From positions 1 through 17,925 of the forward strand of contig CATXTO010000038.1 in the NCBI GenBank assembly GCA_958402445.1: a DNA stretch of 17,925 nt, read 5' to 3'. Below, piece by piece: positions 1 to 6,357 of the stretch (its first letter is position 1; every line of letters begins with the position of its first letter). A model generated the notes under the pieces. The model made no database searches. It saw only the letters and a program-made list of their open reading frames with translations, and was not told the origin of the DNA. The DNA comes from an uncultured Eubacteriales bacterium. GTDB taxonomy: Bacteria > Bacillota > Clostridia > Oscillospirales > Oscillospiraceae. Both the position numbers and the translations under genes were made by a program.

Positions 1-6
1 CGGCTT

Positions 7-259
7 GTAGGGGCGACCTGTGGCCGCCCGCTGGGAAATCCCCCGATTTTGTGGGTTTGGCGGGCGAGCAAAGCTCGCCCCTACGGGGAATGCCCTAAAT
101 TTCGGCTTGTAGGGGCGACCTGTGGCCGCCCGCTGGGAAATCCCCCGATTTTGTGGGGTTTCGCGGGCGAGCAAAGCTCGCCCCTACGGGAAATGCCCCA
201 AACTTCGGCATGTTGGGGCGACCTGTGGTCGTTCCGCGGGGGTGTAAAGCTCGCCCTAC
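7..259 (+). repeat. Tandem palindromic repeat array, left (3 copies, 102-bp period)
   Basis: Three copies begin at 7, 109 and 211, exactly 102 bp apart. The first two (7-84 and 109-187) start GTAGGGGCGACC and end CGCCCCTAC. Each has a small hairpin at either end and a ~32-33-nt core between, followed by a 24-nt spacer ending TTCGGCTT or TTCGGCAT. The third copy (211-259) is degenerate and shortened. The same family recurs at 9011-9498 in inverted orientation and at 17613-17925 in this orientation. The array begins at the window edge, so more copies may lie upstream. No gene is supported in 1-255. Confidence 0.9.
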
Positions 260-792
260 AGAGCTGTCTCGACGATGCGGCTATAGGAGCGGAAGCAGTC
301 CGCACAGACCAGCTTGCCGTCCTGCAAATGAATTTTGTGCTCCGGAACGCTCTCCCCACAAAGCGCACAGGCCACACTGGCAAACAGCCGGGCCCGCTCC
401 GGCAGGGCAAACCTGGGCTCTCCCCGGGTAAAAATCTCCTCCGCCGGGGCCTCCAGAATCCAGCGCATCCGGGCCTGCCGGTCCAGGTCCTGAGGCAGTG
501 GCCGCAGGGCCAGCCGCAGGCCCTTGCCGGAGGCCCGGGCGAAGAAGGTATAGACCTGCTTGCCCGTAGGCCGGTACAGAAGATTGCCCTTGCCTAGGGT
601 GCAGCCCAAAATCGCCTGAATGCCGTCCACGCCGCAGGCGTCGTTTTCCGTGACGCACACCAGCTCCTCGTCCTGCGCCCGCGCCGCCCCCAGCCAGTCC
701 AGAACCAGGCAGGCGGCCCGGACGCCGATGGCCAGACCCGGGCACGCATGGCCGTGGAACCCGACGGCTTTTTCCCATAATTGCTGCTCCAT
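256..792 (-). CDS. FmdE-family protein with C-terminal DksA/TraR-like zinc finger
   Basis: 178 aa. The N-terminal ~115 residues match the FmdE family (named for formylmethanofuran dehydrogenase subunit E): the HGHACPG motif lies at about residues 13-19 and a CVTENDACGVDGIQ-type motif at about 46-59, which in this family supply Cys/His metal ligands. The last ~40 residues carry CALC...CADC, a four-cysteine zinc finger of the TraR/DksA type, a domain order common in FmdE-like proteins of anaerobes. No signal peptide or membrane segment is seen, so it is probably cytoplasmic. The start at 792 is backed by an AAGGAAG ribosome-binding site just upstream. The TAG stop is the CTAC terminus of a palindromic repeat. 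It is divergent from the pur operon. Its substrate is unknown; a role in molybdopterin or one-carbon metabolism is only a guess from the family name. Confidence 0.85.
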   Translation of the reverse strand: MEQQLWEKAVGFHGHACPGLAIGVRAACLVLDWLGAARAQDEELVCVTENDACGVDGIQAILGCTLGKGNLLYRPTGKQVYTFFARASGKGLRLALRPLPQDLDRQARMRWILEAPAEEIFTRGEPRFALPERARLFASVACALCGESVPEHKIHLQDGKLVCADCFRSYSRIVETAL

Positions 793-807
793 ATCAGACT
801 TCCTTTC

Positions 808-824
808 GCGCCGGGGACCGGCGC
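808..824 (-). promoter_or_regulatory. Hairpin in the leader of the FmdE gene
   Basis: A perfect 7-bp GC stem (GCGCCGG / CCGGCGC, 3-nt loop) sits immediately upstream of the ribosome-binding site of the FmdE-like gene, within its predicted 5' leader. It could limit ribosome access or protect the mRNA end. There is no direct sign of a ligand-binding fold. Confidence 0.35.
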
Positions 825-839
825 CGTGTTTTCCTCCCT

Positions 840-868
840 AGTTTACAGGAGCCGGGCGCGCCCCGCAA
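840..868 (-). promoter_or_regulatory. Candidate sigma-A promoter for the FmdE gene
   Basis: On the minus strand TTGCGG (863-868) and TAAACT (840-845) are separated by 17 bp, about 50 bp ahead of the FmdE start. Both hexamers are only partial matches, so this is a tentative call. The rest of 793-1000 shows no gene, only GC-rich sequence and a run of eight T at 970-977. Confidence 0.35.
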
Positions 869-1000
869 GCCCCCCATGGGGATGTTCTTTCCGGGGCCGC
901 GGGGCCGGACGCCCTCCGGCCATAACCCCCGCGGAACGGGTTCCGACATTTCGCACAGGAAAGCCCACGTTTTTTTTCGGAGATTCGGAGCAAGTACCAT

Positions 1001-1029
1001 TTGACGAAGGCGTTGGAATGTGTTACACT
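1001..1029 (+). promoter_or_regulatory. Promoter of the purine operon
   Basis: TTGACG (-35, 1001-1006), a 17-bp spacer, and an extended -10 TGT-TACACT (1021-1029). The predicted start of transcription is near 1036, only a few bases before the riboswitch, so the aptamer forms at the very 5' end of the operon mRNA. This is the best sigma-A-type match found ahead of purE. Confidence 0.75.
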
Positions 1030-1041
1030 GAGCTCGAATAA

Positions 1042-1117
1042 GGGCTCTTCGTGACTGACGGGATTGTGGAGCACCACAGGGGAGCGAAGAGCTTGTTTTG
1101 TGCCGACCGTCTGGGCG
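1042..1117 (+). promoter_or_regulatory. ZTP (pfl motif) riboswitch controlling the pur operon
   Basis: The conserved ZTP aptamer elements are present in order. P1 is GCTCTTCG (1044-1051) pairing with CGAAGAGC (1085-1092), followed inside by GTGACT. P2 is TGTGG/CCACA (1065-1069/1074-1078), then GGGGAGCG. After an 8-nt linker comes the second subdomain with CCGTCTGGGC (1107-1116). The pseudoknot pairs GACGG (1057-1061) with CCGTC (1107-1111). The usual form is GGCGG with CCGCC, so this looks like a compensated base change. Known family behaviour: ZTP/ZMP binding, a sign of 10-formyl-THF shortage, turns expression on. The GGGC at 1113-1116 is shared with the terminator stem, giving a direct transcriptional switch ahead of purE. 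Confidence 0.93.
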
Positions 1118-1151
1118 TACTTACCGCGCACGCGGTAGGTGCGCCCTTTTT
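1113..1151 (+). terminator. Intrinsic terminator, riboswitch expression platform
   Basis: A 16-bp stem forms between 1113-1128 and 1131-1146 with a 2-nt loop (CA), containing two G-U pairs, followed by five T (1147-1151). The stem begins with the GGGC of the aptamer's P3 element, so aptamer and terminator cannot both be complete. With ligand bound, P3 and the pseudoknot should hold this strand and allow read-through into purE. Confidence 0.9.
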
Positions 1152-1176
1152 ACATTGTGTAAGAGGAGGTCTTTCC

Positions 1177-1671
1177 ATGAAGAAAGTCGGCGTTCTCCTG
1201 GGCAGCGACAGCGATCTGCCCGTGGTCCAGAAGGCTCTGGATACCCTTGCGTCTTTGGGCGTCCCCTTTGAGGTCCACGTATACTCCGCACACCGAACTC
1301 CTGCCCAGGCGCAGCATTTTTGCGCGAGCGCCCGGGACCAAGGGTTCGGTGTCTTGCTTTGCGCCGCGGGCATGGCCGCCCATCTGGCCGGGGCCGCCGC
1401 CGCCCAGACCACCCTGCCCGTCATCGGCATCCCCATGGCCGGCGGCGCCCTGGGCGGACTGGACGCCCTTCTGTCCACGGTGCAGATGCCCGCGGGTGTC
1501 CCCGTGGCCACCGTGGCCATCGGCGGCGCGGTGAACGCCGCCCTGCTGGCGGCCCAAATTCTGGCCCTGTCCGACGAAGGCCTGGCCGCCCGGCTGGAAG
1601 CCCGCCGTCAAACGGACCGGGAGAGAGTCCTGGAGAAAAACCGCAGCGTGGAGCTGCAATACAATGTCTAA
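1177..1671 (+). CDS. purE: N5-carboxyaminoimidazole ribonucleotide mutase, class I PurE
   Basis: 164 aa. PurE makes 4-carboxy-AIR (CAIR), the sixth step to IMP; class I enzymes use N5-CAIR made by PurK. Visible motifs are GSDSD near the N-terminus (phosphate binding), SAHRTP (catalytic His region), AG-AAHLAG, PVIGIP and a C-terminal NAALLAAQIL. SAHRTP and the overall pattern fit class I rather than the class II AIR carboxylases. The usual HLPG is HLAG here. The ATG at 1177 is chosen because AGGAGGT (1164-1170) lies 6 nt upstream; the reading frame stays open further 5', but that part is riboswitch and terminator. It is the first gene of the operon, under the ZTP riboswitch. No purK is present in the window. 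Confidence 0.96.
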   Translation: MKKVGVLLGSDSDLPVVQKALDTLASLGVPFEVHVYSAHRTPAQAQHFCASARDQGFGVLLCAAGMAAHLAGAAAAQTTLPVIGIPMAGGALGGLDALLSTVQMPAGVPVATVAIGGAVNAALLAAQILALSDEGLAARLEARRQTDRERVLEKNRSVELQYNV

Positions 1672-1684
1672 CGAGGAGGCCACT

Positions 1685-2401
1685 ATGGAAAAGAAAGCAC
1701 TGCTGTACGAGGGCAAGGCCAAGAAGGTCTACGAAACGGAAAACCCGGACCAGCTCATCGTCTCCTACAAAGACGACGCCACCGCCTTCAACGGCCAGAA
1801 GAAAGGCACCATCTCCGGCAAGGGCGCGGTGAACAACCGCATGAGCAACCGGCTCATGGAGCTGCTGGAGGCTCGGGGGATTCCCACCCACTATGTGCAG
1901 GAGCTCAACGACCGGGAGACCCTGGTGAAAAAGGTCGCCATCGTCCCTCTGGAGGTGATCGTACGCAACCTCTCCGCCGGCTCCTTCGCCAAGCGCTACG
2001 GCGTAAAAGAGGGCATCGTCTTCCCCGCCCCCACCGTGGAGTTATCCTATAAAAACGACGATCTGGGCGACCCCCTGCTCAACACCTCCCACGCCTTGGC
2101 CCTGGGCCTGGCCACCCCGGAGGAGTTGGAGCACATTCGGGTTCAGGCCCTGCGGATCAACGAGCTTCTGAAGGACTATTTCCGTACCCTGGGCCTGGAC
2201 CTGGTGGACTTCAAGCTGGAGTTCGGCCGGCTGCCGGGCGGCGAGATCGTCCTGGCCGACGAGATCTCCCCGGACACCTGCCGCCTCTGGGACTCCAAGA
2301 CCCACGAGAAGCTGGACAAGGACCGGTTCCGCCGGGACCTGGGCGGCGTGGAGGAGGCCTACCAGGAAGTCCTGCGCCGGCTCACGGAGCAAAAGGCATG
2401 A
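1685..2401 (+). CDS. purC: SAICAR synthetase (phosphoribosylaminoimidazole-succinocarboxamide synthase)
   Basis: 238 aa, the normal length for bacterial PurC. It joins aspartate to CAIR with ATP to give SAICAR. The N-terminus YEGKAKKVYET is the glycine-rich nucleotide loop. The two family signatures are present (VIVRNLSAGSFAKR, and LVDFKLEFG), followed by DEISPDTCRLWD for metal and substrate binding. The start at 1685 has GAGGAGG (1673-1679) at 5-nt spacing; an ATG in frame at 1664 lacks such a site and lies inside the end of purE. The last four bases overlap the purF start (ATGA), indicating translational coupling. Confidence 0.97.
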   Translation: MEKKALLYEGKAKKVYETENPDQLIVSYKDDATAFNGQKKGTISGKGAVNNRMSNRLMELLEARGIPTHYVQELNDRETLVKKVAIVPLEVIVRNLSAGSFAKRYGVKEGIVFPAPTVELSYKNDDLGDPLLNTSHALALGLATPEELEHIRVQALRINELLKDYFRTLGLDLVDFKLEFGRLPGGEIVLADEISPDTCRLWDSKTHEKLDKDRFRRDLGGVEEAYQEVLRRLTEQKA

Positions 2402-3867
2402 CGGGACTCCACGAGGAATGCGGCGTCTTCGGCATCTACGACGCCGGGGGGCGGACCGATCTAATTTCCGCGGTTTACAGCGGCTTGTACGCCCTGCAGC
2501 ACCGGGGGCAGGAGAGCTGCGGCATGGCCCTGAACTGCGACGGGGTCATCACGGGCCACGCGGACGTGGGCCTGGTCTCCGAGGTATTCACCCCCCGGGT
2601 GCTCCAGAGCCTGCCCCAGGGGGCCAGGCTCGCCACGGGCCACGTGCGCTACGCCACCTCCGGCAGCCGCATCCGGGCCAACGCCCAGCCCGTGGTGGTG
2701 CACCATATCAAGGGCACCATGGCCCTGTGCCACAACGGAAACCTGATTAACGCGGCCCAGCTCCGCCACACCCTGGAGCTGCAGGGCTCCATCTTCCACG
2801 GCACCTCCGACACGGAGGTCATCAGCTACCTCATCACCCGGAACCGGCTCACCTCCCCCAGCATCGAAAACGCCATTTCCATGACCATGAACCAGATCGT
2901 GGGGGCCTACTCCCTGGTGATCATGAGCCCGTCCAAGCTCATCGCCGCCCGGGATCCCCGGGGCTTCCGGCCGCTGTGCGTGGGGCGGCTTCCCCAGGGG
3001 GGCTGGGTCTTCGCCAGCGAGAGCTGCGCCCTGGACGCGGTGGGGGCGGAGTTTCTGCGGGACGTGGCCCCAGGGGAAATCGTAATCGCGGACCAAGACG
3101 GCCTGCGGAGCATCACGGAGCACTGCAACACCGCCCGGCAGAGCATGTGCGTCTTTGAATATGTGTATTTTGCCCGGCCCGACAGCGTCATTGAGGGCAC
3201 CCAGGTCCACGAGGCCCGGAAGCAGGCGGGCCGGTTCCTGGCCCGGGAGCATCCCGTGGAGGCCGACGTGGTCATCGGCGTGCCGGACTCGGGCCTGGAC
3301 GCGGCCCTGGGCTACGCCGAGGAGAGCGGCATCCCCTACGGCGTGGGCTTTATCAAGAACAAATACGTGGGCCGGACCTTCATCCAGGGCTCCCAGTCCC
3401 AGCGGGAGAGTAGCGTGCGTCTGAAGCTCAACGTGATTCCCAGCACGGTCCAGGGCAAGCGGGTGGTGCTCATCGACGACTCCATCGTCCGGGGCACCAC
3501 CTCCGCCCGGATCATCCGCCTGCTGCGAGAGGCGGGGGCCGAGAGCGTGCACTTCCGGGTCTCCGCGCCCCCCTTCTCCCATCCCTGCTATTTCGGCACG
3601 GACATCCCCGACAGCAAGCTCCTGGTGGCCACCGGCCACACGGTGGAGCAGATCAATGCAATCATCGGGGCGGACAGCCTGGGCTACCTCAGCGTGGACC
3701 ACGTGCAGCAGGTGGCGGCCCAATCCCGCTGCGGCTTCTGCACCGCCTGCTTCACGGGGGACTATCCCCTGCCCCCCTCCCGGGATACCATGGAGTCCGT
3801 CTACGACCGGCCACTGCATCCAAAGTCCGGCGCATCCCCGGAAAAAACCCCCGACCATTACACCTGA
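2398..3867 (+). CDS. purF: Amidophosphoribosyltransferase (glutamine PRPP amidotransferase)
   Basis: 489 aa. It catalyses the committed step, PRPP + glutamine to phosphoribosylamine. The N-terminal Ntn glutaminase domain begins MTGLHEECGVFGI; Cys8 would become the catalytic N-terminal residue after removal of a short 7-residue propeptide. The C-terminal phosphoribosyltransferase domain has the PRPP loop VVLIDDSIVRGTT (about 356-368). Four cysteines at the positions used for the [4Fe-4S] cluster in the B. subtilis type are present: C251 (CVFEYVYF), C397 (HPCYFG), and C448 and C451 (CTACFTGDYP). It is therefore the oxygen-sensitive Fe-S class. It overlaps purC by 4 nt; a GGAG lies 8 nt before the ATG. 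The final ~30 residues after GDYPLPP look like a non-conserved tail. Confidence 0.97.
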   Translation: MTGLHEECGVFGIYDAGGRTDLISAVYSGLYALQHRGQESCGMALNCDGVITGHADVGLVSEVFTPRVLQSLPQGARLATGHVRYATSGSRIRANAQPVVVHHIKGTMALCHNGNLINAAQLRHTLELQGSIFHGTSDTEVISYLITRNRLTSPSIENAISMTMNQIVGAYSLVIMSPSKLIAARDPRGFRPLCVGRLPQGGWVFASESCALDAVGAEFLRDVAPGEIVIADQDGLRSITEHCNTARQSMCVFEYVYFARPDSVIEGTQVHEARKQAGRFLAREHPVEADVVIGVPDSGLDAALGYAEESGIPYGVGFIKNKYVGRTFIQGSQSQRESSVRLKLNVIPSTVQGKRVVLIDDSIVRGTTSARIIRLLREAGAESVHFRVSAPPFSHPCYFGTDIPDSKLLVATGHTVEQINAIIGADSLGYLSVDHVQQVAAQSRCGFCTACFTGDYPLPPSRDTMESVYDRPLHPKSGASPEKTPDHYT

Positions 3868-3886
3868 GGCAGAGAGGAGAACCCCT

Positions 3887-4927
3887 ATGGAAACCAGTTA
3901 CTCCGAGAGCTATCGGAAGGCCGGCGTGGACATCACCGCCGGCTACGAGGCCGTGCGCCTCATGGGGAAGAGCATCGCCCGGACCAAAACTCCCGGGTGC
4001 TTGCAGGACATCGGCGGCTTCGGCGGCCTGTTCGCCCCGGACCTGACCGGCATGAAGGAGCCCGTTTTGGTCTCCGGCACCGACGGCGTGGGCACCAAGC
4101 TGCGCCTGGCCTTCCTGCTGAACCGGCACGACACCGTAGGCGTCGACTGCGTGGCCATGTGCGTCAATGACGTTTTGTGCTGCGGGGCCCGGCCCCTGTT
4201 CTTCCTCGATTATATTGCCTGCGGCAAAAACGTGCCGGCGCGGGTGGCCCAGGTGGTGGCCGGCGTGGCGGAGGGCTGCGTCCAGGCGGGCTGCGCCCTC
4301 ATCGGCGGCGAGACCGCGGAGATGCCCGGCTTTTACCCGGAGGACGAGTATGACCTGGCGGGCTTTGCCGTGGGATTGGTGGACCGGGAGAAAATTTTGG
4401 ATTCCAATTCCATGGTCCCCGGAGACGCCCTTTTGGCCCTGCCCTCCTCCGGGGTGCACTCCAACGGCTTCTCCCTGGTGCGGAAGGTTCTGGACGTTTC
4501 AAACGCGGACCTGACCTCTCCCAGGGAGGACCTAGGCGGCGCATCCCTGGGGGAGACCCTGCTCACCCCCACGAAAATTTACGTCAGGCCCATGCTGGCC
4601 CTGTTCGACGCCGTCAGGGTCAAGGGCGTGAGTCATATCACAGGCGGCGGCTTCTTTGAGAATCTGCCCCGGATGCTGCCGGAGGGCCTGGGGGTGAAGA
4701 TCGACTGCGGCGCCCTCAGAACCCCGCCGATTTTCGGCCTCATCGCCCAGGCCGGGGGAATCCCGGAGCGGGACATGTTCAACACCTTCAACATGGGCGT
4801 GGGCATGGCCGTGGTGGTGGCCAAAAAGGACCGGGACGCCGCTCTGTCGGTGCTCCGGGCCCAAGGAGAGGACGCCTACGTCCTGGGCGAGGTGATCGCC
4901 TGCCAGGATCCGGTGATTCTGGCATGA
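3887..4927 (+). CDS. purM: AIR synthetase (phosphoribosylformylglycinamidine cyclo-ligase)
   Basis: 346 aa, the usual length. It closes the imidazole ring: FGAM + ATP to AIR. Motifs in order: GTDGVGTK (about 64-71), CVNDVLCCGA, GGETAEMPG, and LPSSGVHSNG at the start of the second AIRS domain. The frame is open upstream to 3656, but that part overlaps purF. The ATG at 3887 has an AGAGAGGA ribosome-binding site (3871-3878) and gives the usual N-terminus SYRKAGVDI. It lies 19 nt after purF, and its end overlaps purN by 4 nt (ATGA). Confidence 0.97.
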   Translation: METSYSESYRKAGVDITAGYEAVRLMGKSIARTKTPGCLQDIGGFGGLFAPDLTGMKEPVLVSGTDGVGTKLRLAFLLNRHDTVGVDCVAMCVNDVLCCGARPLFFLDYIACGKNVPARVAQVVAGVAEGCVQAGCALIGGETAEMPGFYPEDEYDLAGFAVGLVDREKILDSNSMVPGDALLALPSSGVHSNGFSLVRKVLDVSNADLTSPREDLGGASLGETLLTPTKIYVRPMLALFDAVRVKGVSHITGGGFFENLPRMLPEGLGVKIDCGALRTPPIFGLIAQAGGIPERDMFNTFNMGVGMAVVVAKKDRDAALSVLRAQGEDAYVLGEVIACQDPVILA

Positions 4928-5565
4928 GGGCCGTGCGCATCGGGGTGCTGGTCTCCGGCGGAGGCAGCAACCTGCAGGCCCTTCTGGACGCGCAGGCCCG
5001 GGGCGAGCTGCCCGGCGGGGAGATTGCCGCCGTGGTGGCCTCCCGACCGGACGCTTACGCTTTGACACGGGCGAAGGAAGCCGGGGTCCCCGGCTTTGTG
5101 GTGGACCGGAAGCAGTATGAATCCAGCCGGGCCATGACCGTGGCCCTGGTGGAGCTGCTGCAAGCCCAGAAAATCGACCTGGTGATTCTGGCGGGTTTTC
5201 TCATCATTTTAACGGAAGAGCTGGTGGAAGCCTATCCCAACGCGGTGCTGAACGTCCACCCGGCGCTGATTCCCAGCTTCTCCGGCCCCGGGTTTTACGG
5301 TCTTCGGGTGCACCGGGCGGTTCTGGACTACGGGGTGAAGCTCACGGGGGCCACGGTGCACTTCGCCACCGCGGACTGCGACGGCGGGCCCATCATCCTG
5401 CAAAAGGCCGTGCCCGTGGAGGAGGGGGACACGCCCCAGAGCCTCCAGCGCCGGGTGATGGAGCAGGCCGAGTGGCAGCTCCTGCCCCGGGCCGCCGCCC
5501 TGTTTTGCCAGGGCCGGCTGCGGGTGGAGGGGCGCGCGGTGCGCATTCTGCCGCCTCGGGCGTGA
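4924..5565 (+). CDS. purN: GAR transformylase (phosphoribosylglycinamide formyltransferase)
   Basis: 213 aa. It transfers a formyl group from 10-formyl-THF to GAR, giving FGAR. The N-terminal phosphate loop is VSGGGSNLQALLD. The catalytic triad is visible: Asn110 and His112 in NVHPALIPSF, and Asp153 in the DCDGGPI segment. This is the folate-dependent enzyme, not the formate-dependent PurT. With the AICAR transformylase downstream it is one of two formyl-THF-consuming steps in the operon, which fits ZTP control. The ATG overlaps the purM stop. A 67-bp gap with no visible promoter follows. Confidence 0.96.
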   Translation: MRAVRIGVLVSGGGSNLQALLDAQARGELPGGEIAAVVASRPDAYALTRAKEAGVPGFVVDRKQYESSRAMTVALVELLQAQKIDLVILAGFLIILTEELVEAYPNAVLNVHPALIPSFSGPGFYGLRVHRAVLDYGVKLTGATVHFATADCDGGPIILQKAVPVEEGDTPQSLQRRVMEQAEWQLLPRAAALFCQGRLRVEGRAVRILPPRA

Positions 5566-5632
5566 CCGGCGGCTGCTGACGTTTGTTTCTTCCCGGGTCC
5601 GCCCCGGAATACCATCCATAGGAGGTTGTTAC

Positions 5633-6349
5633 ATGTACGCATCTGATCTGCACGCCCTGCTGCGGGGCAATTCCTACCCTGGCCGGGGCATCCTGCTGGG
5701 CCGGTCCGCGGACAATCGATATGCCGTGGCCGCCTATTTCATCATGGGCCGCAGCGAGAACAGCCGGAACCGGGTCTTCGTGACGACGGAAGACGGCATC
5801 CGCACCCAGGCCCATGACCCCGGCAAAGTCACGGACCCCTCCCTGATCCTCTACCATCCCGTGCGCGCGGTTCGCGTGCCGGGGGGCACGGCCCTGGTGG
5901 TCACCAACGGCGACCAGACGGACACCATCCGGGACGCCCTGTGCCGGGGGGAGCGCTTCGAGTCCGCCCTGCGCACCCGGACCTTCGAGCCCGACGGACC
6001 TCATTATACCCCCCGGGTCTCCGGCCTGATGGCCCCGGACGGCAGCTATCAGCTCTCGATCCTCAAGGCCTGCGGCGGGGACCCCGCCTGCTGCTGCCGG
6101 TTCTTTTATGAATACGACCGGCCCCTGGCCGGCGTGGGACACCTGATTCACACCTATGAGGGCGACGGCAGCCCCCTGCCCTCCTTCCAGGGCGAGCCCC
6201 GGGCGGTGGCCCTCTCCGAGGACCTTCCCAGTTTCGCCCAGGGGCTGTGGGACAGCCTGAACGAGCAGAACCGGGTGAGCCTGTACGTCCGATATACGGA
6301 CCTTGCCTCCGGCGCCGTCTCGGACCGCATCCACAACCGGAATCTGTGA
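5633..6349 (+). CDS. purO: IMP cyclohydrolase, PurO-like (IMP_cyclohyd family)
   Basis: 238 aa. It resembles the PurO-type IMP cyclohydrolases first known from archaea and also found in Clostridia, which close FAICAR to IMP in the last step. It is unrelated in fold to the MGS-like cyclohydrolase half of PurH. Recognisable segments are LLRGNSYPGRGILLGRS at the N-terminus, AYFIMGRSENSRNRVF, and HYTPRVSG in the middle. An AGGAGGT (5620-5626) precedes the ATG at 5633. The stop codon TGA (6347-6349) lies inside the ribosome-binding site of purB, coupling the two genes. Assignment rests on remembered family pattern and on the adjacent AICAR transformylase that lacks a cyclohydrolase domain. Confidence 0.88.
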   Translation: MYASDLHALLRGNSYPGRGILLGRSADNRYAVAAYFIMGRSENSRNRVFVTTEDGIRTQAHDPGKVTDPSLILYHPVRAVRVPGGTALVVTNGDQTDTIRDALCRGERFESALRTRTFEPDGPHYTPRVSGLMAPDGSYQLSILKACGGDPACCCRFFYEYDRPLAGVGHLIHTYEGDGSPLPSFQGEPRAVALSEDLPSFAQGLWDSLNEQNRVSLYVRYTDLASGAVSDRIHNRNL

Positions 6350-6357
6350 GGCACGCC

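Noticed and set aside
49..597. 182-aa + strand open frame at the left edge
   Set aside because: Half of it is repeat translation and the other half is antisense to the FmdE-like gene.
970..977. Run of eight T as a terminator
   Set aside because: No stable GC hairpin immediately precedes it and no + strand gene lies upstream. At best it is an AT-rich element well above the pur promoter.
2461..3858. 465-aa open frame on the minus strand opposite purF
   Set aside because: It lies entirely antisense to a clearly real purF and has low-complexity Gly/His/Ala-rich composition. This is typical of shadow frames in GC-rich DNA.
3656..3886. Upstream extension of purM (and similarly of purE to 1051, purB to 6247)
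   Set aside because: The extensions overlap neighbouring genes or the riboswitch. The internal ATGs have good ribosome-binding sites and give family-typical N-termini.
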